Made by a program: the position numbers and the translations under genes. This document shows, piece by piece, positions 27,894 to 37,359 of a stretch of DNA of 64,000 nt (position 1 is its first letter; each line of letters begins with the position of its first letter). The stretch spans positions 3,720,001 through 3,784,000 of the forward strand of contig NZ_CP151802.1 of NCBI RefSeq assembly GCF_038446665.1, given 5' to 3'. Origin of the DNA: Lysobacter sp. FW306-1B-D06B. Its GTDB lineage: Bacteria; Pseudomonadota; Gammaproteobacteria; Xanthomonadales; Xanthomonadaceae. The notes beneath the pieces were generated by a model, which did not search any database, was not told the DNA's origin, and saw nothing but the letters and a program-made list of their open reading frames with translations.

Positions 27894-30800
27894 CGGATCT
27901 GTCTCCAGGATTGACGACCGCAGGGTCGCACACGATACAGCGGCTGCGAACCGGCAACCGAGACGATCGCCATGCAGTATTGGTCGCCCTGTGCGTCGTA
28001 CTTGGCGATGGCGGCGTCGTCCGGGTTGCCGTCGAGGCCACCCTGCTTGCCGGTGGTGAACACGCTGACATCCTTGACCGGAGCCGAGCCGTCGGTCGCG
28101 AGCGACAGGCGACCGGTGCCCTCGCCCAGGCCCGTCGCCGTCGGCGAGCCCACCTTGACGATGCCGAGCGCGCCGCCGCCGCTGAGCGTGGAGAGGCCGT
28201 ACAGGTAGTTGGAGCCGCCACCGGTACATGCATCGCCGCCGCTCGGTGCGTACGAGGTGAAGTACAGGATGCCGCCCTCGATCTTCGGATAGCCGACCAT
28301 GCGCTCACCTTCCTTGGTGAAGGTGCCGTCGCCCTTGGTCACGCCCAGGTCGAGGTACCAGCCGCGCTGGGTGAAGTAGTTCACCTGCGTCGACGTGATG
28401 ACGAACTTGTCATTCATCGTCTGCGCCTGCAGGTTGGCGCGGGTCAGCGGAAGGGTGATCGACTCGCTCGGCATGTCCAGCACGCCGTACATGGTCTGCA
28501 GGTCGGTGTTGAGCTTGTCGTTGTTGAACGAGAAGCTGCCGGTGCCGAACAGCACCATCACGCCGCCACGCGGTCCCACGGCCGCCTCGAAGCCACCGGT
28601 GATCGGCTGGCGCGTGGTGCCATTGGTCGCACGGAACAGCGGCTTGCCGCCCAGGCCGACGCGCTTGGTGCCGGTCTCGTTGAGGTCGAAGCGCCACACG
28701 TTGCCCTGCAGGTCGCCGCCGTACACGGTGTCGACCATGCCGTCGGAACCCTGCGTGTAGCCCTTGGCCGTGCTGTTGTACTGATAGCGGTCGATGGCGA
28801 CGATGTTGCCCAGGCCGTTGGCGAGGTTGTAGTTGTCTTCCTTGGCGTCGATGTATTCGACATCGCCGCTGGCCATGTCGACGATGAACAGCGTCACCGT
28901 ACCGCGCGTGCCGTCGTTGGCAGCGCCGTCCGCGTTCAGGCGATTGCCGTAGCCGCCGCCGAAGATCGCCTTCCACACCGGCCTGCCGTCGGTGCCGCGC
29001 ACCGGAACGATGACCGGCTTGCCCAGCACGTAGCCGATGCGGTTGCCGGCCTCGGTGGTCATCTTGTCGTTGACTTCCCACAACACGTCGCTGGCCGAGA
29101 AGCTCGACGGCGACGTCACGTTCAATCCGAACACGCTGCGGCCGCCGGCGCCGGCGGTGCCGACCAGGACCGTGTTCCAGTTCGTGCCCAGGCGCGCGTC
29201 GGAGACGACGACCGGACCGTCCACGTAGTAGCGGTGTTCGAAGTTCGGGCTCGCCGGGAACAGCAGGTTGCCCATGTAGCCGACCGAGGTCGCCGGGATG
29301 TAACCGAACTGCTCGACGCCGGTGTCGCCGTGGAAGGCGTGCAGCATGCCGTCGTTGGCGCCGACGAAGACCGTGCGCTTGCGGGTCTTCTTGGTGTCCA
29401 GGTACTTGGTGTAGCCGTAGGGGTCGTACTCGAAGCCGCCGTCGGCCTTGCGGATCAGCGTGTAGCCGTAATCGTCCGTCGGCGCCGCCACGATGGGCGT
29501 GGAGTTGATGATGTCGCCCAGCACCGTGGTGCGCGTGCGCAGCTTGGTGCCTTCCAGCGAGCGGTCACCGGCGAGGTAATGCACCGCCTCGCTGGCGCTC
29601 ACGCCCAGTGCGTTGATGTCGGCGCCGGAGAGCGGGCCGCAGGTATTGGCCGCGTAGTTGGCGCACAGGGCCGCCAGCGTGCCCGGACCCGAGGTGTAGA
29701 AGTCCGCCACGGCCGGCGTGCTGTCGCCGTCGGTGGTGGCATAGAACAGCTTGCGGTCCGCCGCGGCCGGCACCTTCTGGCTGGCCGTCCAGGTGGTGGT
29801 GTAGGTGAAGGTGACCTTGCCGTCGGTGTCGGTCTGCTTGGCCGGCTTGGAGGCGACCACGTCGCCATACCAGTCCACGCCGTTGCGGTTGAAGCGCGGC
29901 GTGACCGAGAGCGAGTTGTCGCCCAGTCGCGAACCGGTGATCGCCAGGCTGCCCGACACGCCGCCGCCCACGCCCACCGAGGCGAGCACGTTGCGCATCG
30001 CGGTGGTGATGTCGGCCGGCGTCTGCGCGTTGATGTACTGGCCGCGCGCGTTCATCGTCGCGTGCCAGATCTCGTCGACGGTGTTTTCGTTGTCGTCGGT
30101 GCGCTGCTCCCATGCCGGCGAGGACGTCAGCGCCAGCGCTTCCTTCGTGGCCAGGGCGCCGTTGTTGGTGCCGTCGGCCTTCACGCCGTACGTCACACCG
30201 AACAGCTTGCCCTTCGCGCCGAGCGTGATGCCGTAGAAGTTCATGTGCAGGTTGGTGTTGCAGTCCAGCCCGCGCTTGTCGCCCGTGCCTTCGCACAGCG
30301 TCGGGTTGGCGGTCGGCACCTTGCCCGCAGCATACGTGCCCGAGCGCAGACGCGTGTTGTAGAAGTAGGCAGCGATGTCGGCCATCGTGCTGCTGTGGCC
30401 ATCGTTGAACGGCGTGCCCATGGCGCTGTCGGCGTTGCCGTACGCGGTCGTGGTGTCCTTGAAGCCGCCCTTGCCGTCGGGCACCTGGGTGTAGGTCGGG
30501 CCGCCCTGGTTGCTGTAGCCGTCGGTGAACAGCATGCCGGCGTTCTTCTGGCAGGCATTCTGGATGATCGACGTATTGGTCTCGAACTGGTTGCCGATGT
30601 GCGCGACCGCCCTGCGGTTGGGCGTGCTGCCGTCGGCGGCGAGCTTGACCACCTCGGTGTACAACGCCTTCTTGTCCGCGAGCGTGTCCATGTCACGCAT
30701 CGTCAAGTCTTTCAGCGTCGCGTTGATCGTGAAATAGCCGACGCGCAGCTTCTCGGTGTCCTTCAGCGAGCGCGTCAGGCCCGCCACCATCGCGCGATTG

Positions 30801-31696
30801 CGGTTGCCGTAGAAGCTGAACCAGTTGGCGAAGTTCTGCTTGGCTGCCGCGTCGACGGGAACGTACTTGTACAGCGAGCAATTCGTGCCGCACGCGTCCT
30901 TGACCTCGACGGCCGCCGTGTACCCCGTGATCGTGCGGTTTTCCTTGAGGAAGACGACGGCCGGCGTGTATTCGATGGCGATCGGCTGCGCGCCGCTGTT
31001 CCAGGTCAGGTCCGTGGCGCCGACGGTGTAGCTCTTGTCCACGCCGCCATTCCAGCGCGTGCAGTTACCGTTGTTCCACTGGTCGCACTTGAAGGTGGTG
31101 TAGTTCGTGCCCGCCGGCAGCTTCATGTCGTTCTGGATGAAGAAGCTCTCGCCGACGGTCTTCTCGTAGCGAGCCTCGAACAGCTTCACCTTGTCCGTCT
31201 TGCGCGGGTCGACCAGCGTTTCGCTGGTACTGGCATTGTCGTAGTCCGTCAGCGTGTCGCCCACATACTTGACCCAGCGATCGTAGGTCACGTCCGGATT
31301 GAAGTACGTCGGGTTATAGGCCGGCGAGCGCGCGAAGCCGTAGATATCGAACGGCGGAATGCCGTAGTAGTTGTTGATGCGAGGCCCCGGCAGCACGTAC
31401 AGGTAATCGCAGGTGCCGGACTTACGCAGCGCGGTTCCGTCGAAGAAGCTCTTGGCACTGGTGCTCCAGCAGCCCTCGCCGTCCTTGCCGGGGAACATGG
31501 TCTGGAAGGTCATCGAACCGGAATCGTCGATGGCCATGATGAAGTTCGGGGACACCGTGGCGCCCAGGTGCATCGGCTCCTGCGCCAGCGTGCCGTCGCC
31601 CTGGCGCGTGGCGTTGGCGTCCACGTGACTCAGGACCAGCAGGCCTGCTGCGCCGGCGGCGGCTACGGAAACGATGAGCAATCGTTCGAGGTTCAT
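27890..31696 (-). CDS. pilY1: Type IV pilus tip adhesin and assembly factor PilY1
   Basis: PilY1 sits at the pilus tip, counters retraction, and takes part in adhesion, twitching and surface sensing. The 1268-residue protein has a signal sequence (residues 1-30), then a von Willebrand A-like stretch with the MIDAS-type AIDDSGSM at 55-62, and a C-terminal beta-propeller (PF05567) with blocks such as GANDGMLHAFHGDTG, YVDGPVVVSDA, GTAGAGGRSVFGLNV and GDLQGNVWRFDL. Calcium-binding DxDxDG-type loops are not clearly intact in the propeller blocks I looked at. It lies 12 bases after pilX. Confidence 0.95.
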   Translation of the reverse strand: MNLERLLIVSVAAAGAAGLLVLSHVDANATRQGDGTLAQEPMHLGATVSPNFIMAIDDSGSMTFQTMFPGKDGEGCWSTSAKSFFDGTALRKSGTCDYLYVLPGPRINNYYGIPPFDIYGFARSPAYNPTYFNPDVTYDRWVKYVGDTLTDYDNASTSETLVDPRKTDKVKLFEARYEKTVGESFFIQNDMKLPAGTNYTTFKCDQWNNGNCTRWNGGVDKSYTVGATDLTWNSGAQPIAIEYTPAVVFLKENRTITGYTAAVEVKDACGTNCSLYKYVPVDAAAKQNFANWFSFYGNRNRAMVAGLTRSLKDTEKLRVGYFTINATLKDLTMRDMDTLADKKALYTEVVKLAADGSTPNRRAVAHIGNQFETNTSIIQNACQKNAGMLFTDGYSNQGGPTYTQVPDGKGGFKDTTTAYGNADSAMGTPFNDGHSSTMADIAAYFYNTRLRSGTYAAGKVPTANPTLCEGTGDKRGLDCNTNLHMNFYGITLGAKGKLFGVTYGVKADGTNNGALATKEALALTSSPAWEQRTDDNENTVDEIWHATMNARGQYINAQTPADITTAMRNVLASVGVGGGVSGSLAITGSRLGDNSLSVTPRFNRNGVDWYGDVVASKPAKQTDTDGKVTFTYTTTWTASQKVPAAADRKLFYATTDGDSTPAVADFYTSGPGTLAALCANYAANTCGPLSGADINALGVSASEAVHYLAGDRSLEGTKLRTRTTVLGDIINSTPIVAAPTDDYGYTLIRKADGGFEYDPYGYTKYLDTKKTRKRTVFVGANDGMLHAFHGDTGVEQFGYIPATSVGYMGNLLFPASPNFEHRYYVDGPVVVSDARLGTNWNTVLVGTAGAGGRSVFGLNVTSPSSFSASDVLWEVNDKMTTEAGNRIGYVLGKPVIVPVRGTDGRPVWKAIFGGGYGNRLNADGAANDGTRGTVTLFIVDMASGDVEYIDAKEDNYNLANGLGNIVAIDRYQYNSTAKGYTQGSDGMVDTVYGGDLQGNVWRFDLNETGTKRVGLGGKPLFRATNGTTRQPITGGFEAAVGPRGGVMVLFGTGSFSFNNDKLNTDLQTMYGVLDMPSESITLPLTRANLQAQTMNDKFVITSTQVNYFTQRGWYLDLGVTKGDGTFTKEGERMVGYPKIEGGILYFTSYAPSGGDACTGGGSNYLYGLSTLSGGGALGIVKVGSPTATGLGEGTGRLSLATDGSAPVKDVSVFTTGKQGGLDGNPDDAAIAKYDAQGDQYCMAIVSVAGSQPLYRVRPCGRQSWRQIR

Positions 31697-31708
31697 AGGG
31701 TGCAGCCC

Positions 31709-32209
31709 TTAAGGCATGAAGACGGTTTCGATCGCGGCGTCCGAACTCGGAGCGGCCTTCTGATCGGTCGAAAATGCGGAGACCTGCCAGATCATCGGCT
31801 TCTCGTTCACCGGCGCGGTGCCCTGCGCGATGGAGAAACCGGGCGTGCATTCGTTCAGGCGCGTGGCGACGAGCGCGGTGTCCGGATCGTCGTCATTGGC
31901 GCGCAGGTCCGCCCAGGAACTGCCGCGGACGGGATTGGGATCGTCGCAACGACGCTCCTCGTCGCGCTCGCCGGCGCGGGGCGAGAAGCGGCTGTCCGCA
32001 TTGACCTGCACTTCGACCTGGCGCGCCAGGCCTTCGGCGCGCTGGAAGGCGATGTTGACGGCGCGATAGTTGGACGCCATGCGTTCCTGCAGCGCCGCCA
32101 CCTGCATGCCGACGACGCCCAGCAGCGAGAGCAGCACCAGGAAGATCAGCGCGACATACAGCACGGCGCCGCGCTGGCGATTGGGGAAGTTGTAGGAAGA
32201 ACGATGCAT
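31709..32209 (-). CDS. pilX: Minor pilin PilX
   Basis: The 166-residue protein has the leader MHRSSYNFPNRQRG and then AVLYVALIFLVLLSLLGVVGMQVAALQERMA. This is the PilX type, in which the usual Glu5 is absent, as in GspK-like minor pilins. The globular part has two Cys residues (RCDDP, NECTPGF). PilX works with PilV, PilW and FimT at the pilus tip. The start at 32209 is 11 bases after pilW; the frame upstream runs into pilW and is not homologous. Confidence 0.92.
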   Translation of the reverse strand: MHRSSYNFPNRQRGAVLYVALIFLVLLSLLGVVGMQVAALQERMASNYRAVNIAFQRAEGLARQVEVQVNADSRFSPRAGERDEERRCDDPNPVRGSSWADLRANDDDPDTALVATRLNECTPGFSIAQGTAPVNEKPMIWQVSAFSTDQKAAPSSDAAIETVFMP

Positions 32210-32220
32210 GGGTGGCAGCC

Positions 32221-33519
32221 TCAGTTGCCAAACAGTCGGTTGCGCAGCACCACCGTCGTCTCGTAGACGGAGCGGTAGTGGCCATCGCGGCGGGTGTCGC
32301 CGGCGCCACGCTGCATCTTCACGCCCAGCACCACGGGCGTGACGGTGGCCTGGTCGGAGGCGGAGCGGTCGGAGCTGCGCATCAGCAGGCCGACCTGCAG
32401 TGCGCCGACGCGGCGCCACTCATCGGACTGCGCATTGGTGGGGTTGTTGTTCGGCGCGGCGTTCACCGTGCCGGCGGTGCGCACGCGCTCGATGTTGCCG
32501 CGCGGCAGGTTGGCGGGCAGGTTCTCGTCCATGCCGTAGAGCAGCTGCATGGAGTCGACGCCTTCGACGAGTTCTTCCGTCACGAACTTCACGTTGGCGC
32601 CGTCCACGAGCGCGCGCGCACGATACAGCGCCGGCGGCTGGGTTCCGTCGACATTGGTGCCGGCACCGACACCGACGTAGTAGACGACCGTCTCCGCGCG
32701 GTAGAGCACCGGCTTGTTCGTGGCGCCGTCGAAGCTCCACTCGTCGCCGATCAGGCCGCTGGCGTTGAGGCCGGCCACCTTGACGTCCATGACGCCGGTG
32801 GTCGCATCGACCGCGTCGGTGGCGAAGATGCTCACCTGCTGGCAGTCCGCCAGTGCGAACAGCCCCGTGGAATCGGCGGTGGCCACCGTCGAGCCGTAGC
32901 TGTCCGGGGTGATCTTGTAGGCCGTCGTCGAGGTCGCGGTCAGCGTGGCGGGCACGCCGTCGCGCGAGAGGAAGCGCACAACCACGATGTCACTGCCCGG
33001 AACCGGCTTCAGGTCCGCGATGGGCTTGGGCAGCGCCGGCACCCACTGGTTGGCATTGCCGGCGACCGGCGTGCCTTCGGCAAGCGTCACGGTGTCCGCG
33101 GGACCGGTGGCCTGTGCTTCGAAGCCCTGCACACCCAGGTCGAAACGCAGCTGGAACTTGGTGTCGTTGAGCGCGGTGAAGGCGCGGTTGTCGCGCTGCG
33201 TCTTGTCCAGGAACCACAGGTTCATGCCCTGGCGGCTGGCGTCGGTGGAGCCCGGGCTTTCCGGCGCCATGTGCGACTGGTCGTTGACGCAGCCCATGTG
33301 GCCGGCCATGCGCAGGTCGCGCTGCAGGAAGTCCACGGCGAAGCGCGCGTTTTCCTGCGTGCGCGCAACACCGGTGGAGAGCTGGTAGGCGGCGCGCGAG
33401 GCGCTCATCACCTGCACCAGGCCCAGCAGCAGGATCAGGCCGATGACCATGGCGATCATCAGTTCGATCAGCGAAAGACCGGCGGCGTTGCGTCGGCTCG
33501 ACGGATACAGGTTCTTCAT
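32221..33519 (-). CDS. pilW: Minor pilin PilW
   Basis: This 432-residue minor pilin has the prepilin motif AAG-LSLIELMIAMVIGLILLLGLVQVM and a large globular domain, of the usual PilW size for Xanthomonadaceae. It forms part of the tip complex that primes pilus assembly. Its ATG overlaps the pilV stop (ATGA at 33516-33519). Confidence 0.94.
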   Translation of the reverse strand: MKNLYPSSRRNAAGLSLIELMIAMVIGLILLLGLVQVMSASRAAYQLSTGVARTQENARFAVDFLQRDLRMAGHMGCVNDQSHMAPESPGSTDASRQGMNLWFLDKTQRDNRAFTALNDTKFQLRFDLGVQGFEAQATGPADTVTLAEGTPVAGNANQWVPALPKPIADLKPVPGSDIVVVRFLSRDGVPATLTATSTTAYKITPDSYGSTVATADSTGLFALADCQQVSIFATDAVDATTGVMDVKVAGLNASGLIGDEWSFDGATNKPVLYRAETVVYYVGVGAGTNVDGTQPPALYRARALVDGANVKFVTEELVEGVDSMQLLYGMDENLPANLPRGNIERVRTAGTVNAAPNNNPTNAQSDEWRRVGALQVGLLMRSSDRSASDQATVTPVVLGVKMQRGAGDTRRDGHYRSVYETTVVLRNRLFGN

Positions 33520-34040
33520 AGCAGCGTCACCACCTGGAACGTCACCTTCTGGCCGGTGCCCTTTGCGTTTTCGGCGGCGTTGTCCTCACGACCCACGTCG
33601 TCCACCCAGGTCAGATCGACCGTGGCGGTGTAGCCGATGGCGTCGTTGCCCGCGACCTGGACCCTGCCGACGCCGCCCGGCAGCTGCGAAACCACGTCGC
33701 AGCGCCAGCGTTCGATGTTCTTCTGTGCGGTCGCTTCGCCTTCGCCGAGCTTGCTGCAGCCGCCGGCCGGCGGGGTCACGCCGGCGAAGGAGGCCTCGTC
33801 CAGGCGGTTGTAGACGACCAGGTGGCGCGGATTGGAGCGCATCATGTCGATGACCTCCGTCGCCAGGTTCGTGGCCATCGTGCGGTGCTCGGCGCTGCTG
33901 GTGTAACGCACGTTCAACACCTGCAGGAACGCCAGGCCGAGCAGGCCCAGCGCGAGCACGAGCAACGCGATGAGCACTTCGATGAGGGAGAAACCCGCTT
34001 GTCCGCGGGGGGCCGAAGGAGGACGTCGGATCACGCGCAC
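33516..34040 (-). CDS. pilV: Minor pilin PilV
   Basis: The 174-residue protein has prepilin motif GQAG-FSLIEVLIALLVLALGLLGLAFLQ, whose shape is that of PilV/GspI minor pilins. The start is GTG, at 34040 or six bases further in at 34034; both overlap the end of fimT. It works in the PilVWX tip complex. Confidence 0.93.
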   Translation of the reverse strand: MRVIRRPPSAPRGQAGFSLIEVLIALLVLALGLLGLAFLQVLNVRYTSSAEHRTMATNLATEVIDMMRSNPRHLVVYNRLDEASFAGVTPPAGGCSKLGEGEATAQKNIERWRCDVVSQLPGGVGRVQVAGNDAIGYTATVDLTWVDDVGREDNAAENAKGTGQKVTFQVVTLL

Positions 34041-34570
34041 GCTTGCTTCTCCAGTCGGGTTTGGCCGGGCTTGGTGACCTTGAGCTGGCGCTGGTACTGC
34101 TCACCCGTCTTGCACTTGGTGGCCTTCACGGTGAAATCGACCGCATGGGCGGCGCGACCGGAGCGGCCGAACACGACCACGTCGACGTTGCCCGCCGGCT
34201 CGTTGGCGCCCGGCGCCGCGGTGAAGGTCAGCGCCTCGTTGCCCTCGAAGAAGCGCAGCACGCTGTCGCCGGCGGACCAGCCGCCGCTGCCGTCCTGGTC
34301 GGTGAAGGCGATGAAGCCGGTGCTCCAGTCGCTGCCCTCGCACGCAGTGCCGGCCTTGGACGGACACACGCCCGCGCCGCGATTGCTGCGGATGGCTTCG
34401 CTGCGCGCCAGGTTGAAGGCCGCGATCAGGCTGTTGGTCGACGTGGCGACGCGGTTGGACTTGATCACGTTCGAAAACGACGGATACGCGAGCATCGACC
34501 CGACGGCGAGCACGGCGATCGTGATCATGAGCTCGACGAGGGTGAACCCTCGGCTCGTGGATCTGGTCAT
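34031..34570 (-). CDS. fimT: FimT/FimU-type minor pilin, first gene of operon
   Basis: The 179-residue prepilin has leader MTRSTSRG and mature FTLVELMITIAVLAVGSMLAYPSFSNVI, followed by a GspH/FimT domain (AAFNLARSEAIRSNRGAGVCPS...). It opens the fimT-pilV-pilW-pilX-pilY1-pilE operon, matching fimU-pilVWXY1-pilE of Pseudomonas. The 206-base gap upstream is shared with a divergent histidine kinase gene. Confidence 0.92.
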   Translation of the reverse strand: MTRSTSRGFTLVELMITIAVLAVGSMLAYPSFSNVIKSNRVATSTNSLIAAFNLARSEAIRSNRGAGVCPSKAGTACEGSDWSTGFIAFTDQDGSGGWSAGDSVLRFFEGNEALTFTAAPGANEPAGNVDVVVFGRSGRAAHAVDFTVKATKCKTGEQYQRQLKVTKPGQTRLEKQACA

Positions 34571-34776
34571 GGACTGGAATTCCCCTTACACCCCGAGGGC
34601 CATCGTTCCCCGCCTGCCGCCCGGGCACAAGCGCACCCGGGACGAGCGGTCGTATCGGCCGATGGGCGTCGAAGCGGTTGTGATGCCCGTCTCCCCCGGC
34701 CTGCCGGCGCTATGGCCCCCGCCACGGGCCGGCAGGCAATATGGTGGCCCGGCGCCCGCGCGACTGCAGTGCTCCA

Positions 34777-35799
34777 ATGCCCAATTCGCAACCCGCACAC
34801 AGCCCGCTGGATGCTTTGTGGCAGCCGTCCGCCATCGTCTGGACCATGTTGTCCGGCGAGGCGCTGGCGCTGCTGCTGGCACTGGCCCCGGGACTGGACG
34901 AGCAGCGCCTGCGCTATTTCGTCCTGATGTCGGTGGCGATCCAGTGGGTGCTGCTGTGGAGCATCGCGACGCTGTACCTGGTGCGCAAACCGATCCGGTC
35001 ACTGCCGCCGCAGCGCATCGCCTACGTGGTGCTGGCGATCCTGTTGATCAGCACCTGGGTGATCACCGCCGCGATCGGCTTCTTCTTCCGTGAAGGCTGG
35101 GGCATGGACCTGAGCGAGTGGCATTGGGCCCAGTGGCGCCTGATCGGGATGGTCATGACGGTGGGCGTGATCGGCATCGCGGTGTTCCAGAGCCAGTGGC
35201 GCGCGCGGCAGCTCGCGCTGCGCGCGAAGCAACTGGAGTTGGAAGCGCTGCAGGCCAGGATCCGCCCGCACTTCCTGTTCAACACGCTGAACACGGGCGC
35301 GGCCCTGGTCCATCGACGACCGGAGGAAGTCGAGCGTCTGCTGCTGGACCTGGCCGACCTGTTCCGCGCCGCGCTCGCCGGGCCGCGCGACATTACGCTG
35401 GAAGAGGAACTCGCCCTCGCCCGCCGTTACCTGGAGATCGAATCGCTGCGCTTCGGCGAGCGCCTGCGCATCGTGTGGAAACTGCCTCGCGAGATGCCCG
35501 CGGTGATGGTGCCCGCACTGTCGATCCAGCCGCTGGTCGAAAACGCCATTCGCCACGGCATCGAACGCCGGCCGGACGGCGGCGAGCTGGAGATTTCCGT
35601 GTCGACGATGCCCGAGACGGTGGTCGTGCGGATCGTGAATCCACTGCCCAGCGGCGGCGAGAACCGCCCCGGCCACCACGTCGGCCTCAATGCCTCGCAG
35701 GTGCGGATCGAAGCACTGACCGGCGGGCGTGGCAGCGTGCTCACGCAACTGGAAGGCAAGCGGTTCATCGCAACCGTGCGTCTGCCGGCAAACCCTTGA
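34777..35799 (+). CDS. AlgZ/FimS (LytS)-type sensor histidine kinase
   Basis: This 340-residue kinase has four or so transmembrane helices in residues 20-140, then a His_kinase (PF06580) domain with phospho-acceptor His near 165 in QARIRPHFLFNTLNTGA, an N-box PLVENAIRHGIERRPDGGELEI, and a degenerate G-box (VGLNASQVRIEALTGG). This is the plan of AlgZ/FimS, which with AlgR controls fimU-pilVWXY1Y2E in Pseudomonas. Here it is divergent from the equivalent pilin operon. No LytTR response regulator follows: the next gene is ppnN on the other strand. Confidence 0.88.
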   Translation: MPNSQPAHSPLDALWQPSAIVWTMLSGEALALLLALAPGLDEQRLRYFVLMSVAIQWVLLWSIATLYLVRKPIRSLPPQRIAYVVLAILLISTWVITAAIGFFFREGWGMDLSEWHWAQWRLIGMVMTVGVIGIAVFQSQWRARQLALRAKQLELEALQARIRPHFLFNTLNTGAALVHRRPEEVERLLLDLADLFRAALAGPRDITLEEELALARRYLEIESLRFGERLRIVWKLPREMPAVMVPALSIQPLVENAIRHGIERRPDGGELEISVSTMPETVVVRIVNPLPSGGENRPGHHVGLNASQVRIEALTGGRGSVLTQLEGKRFIATVRLPANP

Positions 35800-35806
35800 A
35801 ACAAAC

Positions 35807-35832
35807 GCCCTCTCCCGCGCTCGGGAGAGGGC
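35807..35832. repeat. Palindromic repeat downstream of the kinase gene
   Basis: GCCCTCTCCCG/CGGGAGAGGGC forms an 11-bp perfect stem between the convergent kinase and ppnN genes. A related sequence lies at 14333-14354. It could act as a two-way terminator, though no T tract follows. Confidence 0.6.
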
Positions 35833-35844
35833 TGGGGTTCGGCC

Positions 35845-37230
35845 TTACGCCACCACGCGATAGCAGGGCTTGTACTCGCCCGCGATCTTCATGCGGCGCT
35901 GTTCGACGAAGGCGCGAAGCAGTGCGTCGAGCGACTGCATCATGTCCGGATCGCCGTGGATCTCGAACGGTCCGAACTGCTCGATGCGACGCATGCCGTC
36001 TTCCTTCACGTTGCCGGCGACGATGCCGGAGAACGCGCGGCGCAGGTCCGCCGCCAGTTCGTGCGGCTTGCGGCCGTGGTGCAGGTCGAGCGAGGCCATC
36101 GCCTCGTGGGTGGGCACGAAGGGACGCTGGAACGTCAGCGGGATGTCGATCGACCAGTTGAAGAAGAACGAGTCCTTCTGCGCGATGCGGTGCTCGCGAA
36201 CTTTGCGGATGCCGGTGGCCATGTGCTTGGCCACCTTGTCCGGATCGCCGATGACGATCTCGTAGCGCTGCGTCGCCGCCTCGCCCAGCGTGAGGCGGAT
36301 GAACTTGTCGATCTGCTCGAAATACGGCGCCGCGCCGGTCGGGCCGGTGAGGATCAGCGGGAACGGCAGGTGCGCGTTCTCTTCGCGCAGCAGGATGCCG
36401 AGCAGGTAGAGGATCTCTTCCGCCGTGCCGACGCCACCCGGGAACACGATGATGCCGTGGCCCAGGCGCACGAACGCTTCGAGACGTTTCTCGATGTCCG
36501 GCATGATCACCAGGTGGTTGACGATCGGGTTCGGCGATTCGGCCGCGATGATGCCCGGCTCGGTGATGCCGATGTAGCGCGTCTTGAATCGACGCTGCTT
36601 GGCGTGCGCGATCGTCGCGCCCTTCATCGGCCCCTTCATCGCGCCCGGGCCGCAGCCGGTGCAGATGTCCAGCCCGCGCAGGCCCAGCTCGTACCCGACC
36701 TGCTTGGTGTAGACGTATTCGTCGCGCGAGATCGAATGGCCGCCCCAGCACACGACCAGGTTCGGATCGGTCGGGTGCAGGATTCGCGCATTGCGCAGCA
36801 GGCCGAACACGCCGTCGGTGATGCCGTCGGTGCTGTCGAGGTCGCGCTTGGCGTCGGGGCCCAGCTCGATCACGGTGTAGGCCAGGTCGCGCACGACGGC
36901 GAAGAGCAGTTCGGCGACGCCGCGAATGATCTCGCCGTCGACGAAGGCCATTGCGGGCGCATGGTGCAGGTCGATGCGCATGCCGCGATCCTGCTGGTGC
37001 ACTTCGATGTCGAATTCGGGGTACAGCTCGCGCGCGGCGCGCGGGTCGTCGGACGCGCTGCCGCTGGTCAGCACCGCCAGCGCACAGCGGCGCAGCAGGT
37101 CGTGCATGCCGGTGGAAACATCGCGCAGACGGGCGACCTCGTCGCGTGAAAGGACATCCAGTCCGCCCTTCGGGTAGATGCGCGCGTTCACGGTGGGAAG
37201 GGTGGTTTCGATGGGGGTTGCGGTGCTCAT
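35845..37230 (-). CDS. ppnN: Nucleotide 5'-monophosphate nucleosidase, LOG family
   Basis: This 461-residue protein matches E. coli PpnN (YgdH, 454 residues), which cleaves the N-glycosidic bond of pyrimidine and purine monophosphates and is stimulated by (p)ppGpp. It has the N-terminal DUF4478-like domain, the Rossmann LOG domain with TGCGPGAMKG and the active-site PGGVGTAEE (GGxGTxxE), and a C-terminal DUF3412-like domain (DMMQSLDALLRAFVEQRRMKIAGEYKPCYRVV). All parts seem intact. It is monocistronic. Confidence 0.93.
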   Translation of the reverse strand: MSTATPIETTLPTVNARIYPKGGLDVLSRDEVARLRDVSTGMHDLLRRCALAVLTSGSASDDPRAARELYPEFDIEVHQQDRGMRIDLHHAPAMAFVDGEIIRGVAELLFAVVRDLAYTVIELGPDAKRDLDSTDGITDGVFGLLRNARILHPTDPNLVVCWGGHSISRDEYVYTKQVGYELGLRGLDICTGCGPGAMKGPMKGATIAHAKQRRFKTRYIGITEPGIIAAESPNPIVNHLVIMPDIEKRLEAFVRLGHGIIVFPGGVGTAEEILYLLGILLREENAHLPFPLILTGPTGAAPYFEQIDKFIRLTLGEAATQRYEIVIGDPDKVAKHMATGIRKVREHRIAQKDSFFFNWSIDIPLTFQRPFVPTHEAMASLDLHHGRKPHELAADLRRAFSGIVAGNVKEDGMRRIEQFGPFEIHGDPDMMQSLDALLRAFVEQRRMKIAGEYKPCYRVVA

Positions 37231-37306
37231 TGCCTTCTCTGTGTTCTTCTCGTTACGTGCTTGTCGTTCTTTGGCCCTGCGACTCTAGCCCCCTGCCCCA
37301 CAAAAA

Positions 37307-37335
37307 GAAAACGGCCGGGAGGTCCCGGCCGTTTT
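37307..37335 (-). terminator. Intrinsic terminator after the Oar-like receptor gene
   Basis: AAAACGGCCGGGA/TCCCGGCCGTTTT with a short loop and TTTTC on the minus-strand side, followed by TTTTTG. It lies 25 bases after the stop of the receptor gene. The symmetry means it could also work for plus-strand transcripts. Confidence 0.92.
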
Positions 37336-37359
37336 CGACAACGCATCAAGTCCGCTGGA

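Noticed and set aside
27851..32266. 1471-codon open frame opposite pilY1
   Set aside because: Antisense shadow of pilY1 and the pilins; no recognisable domains.
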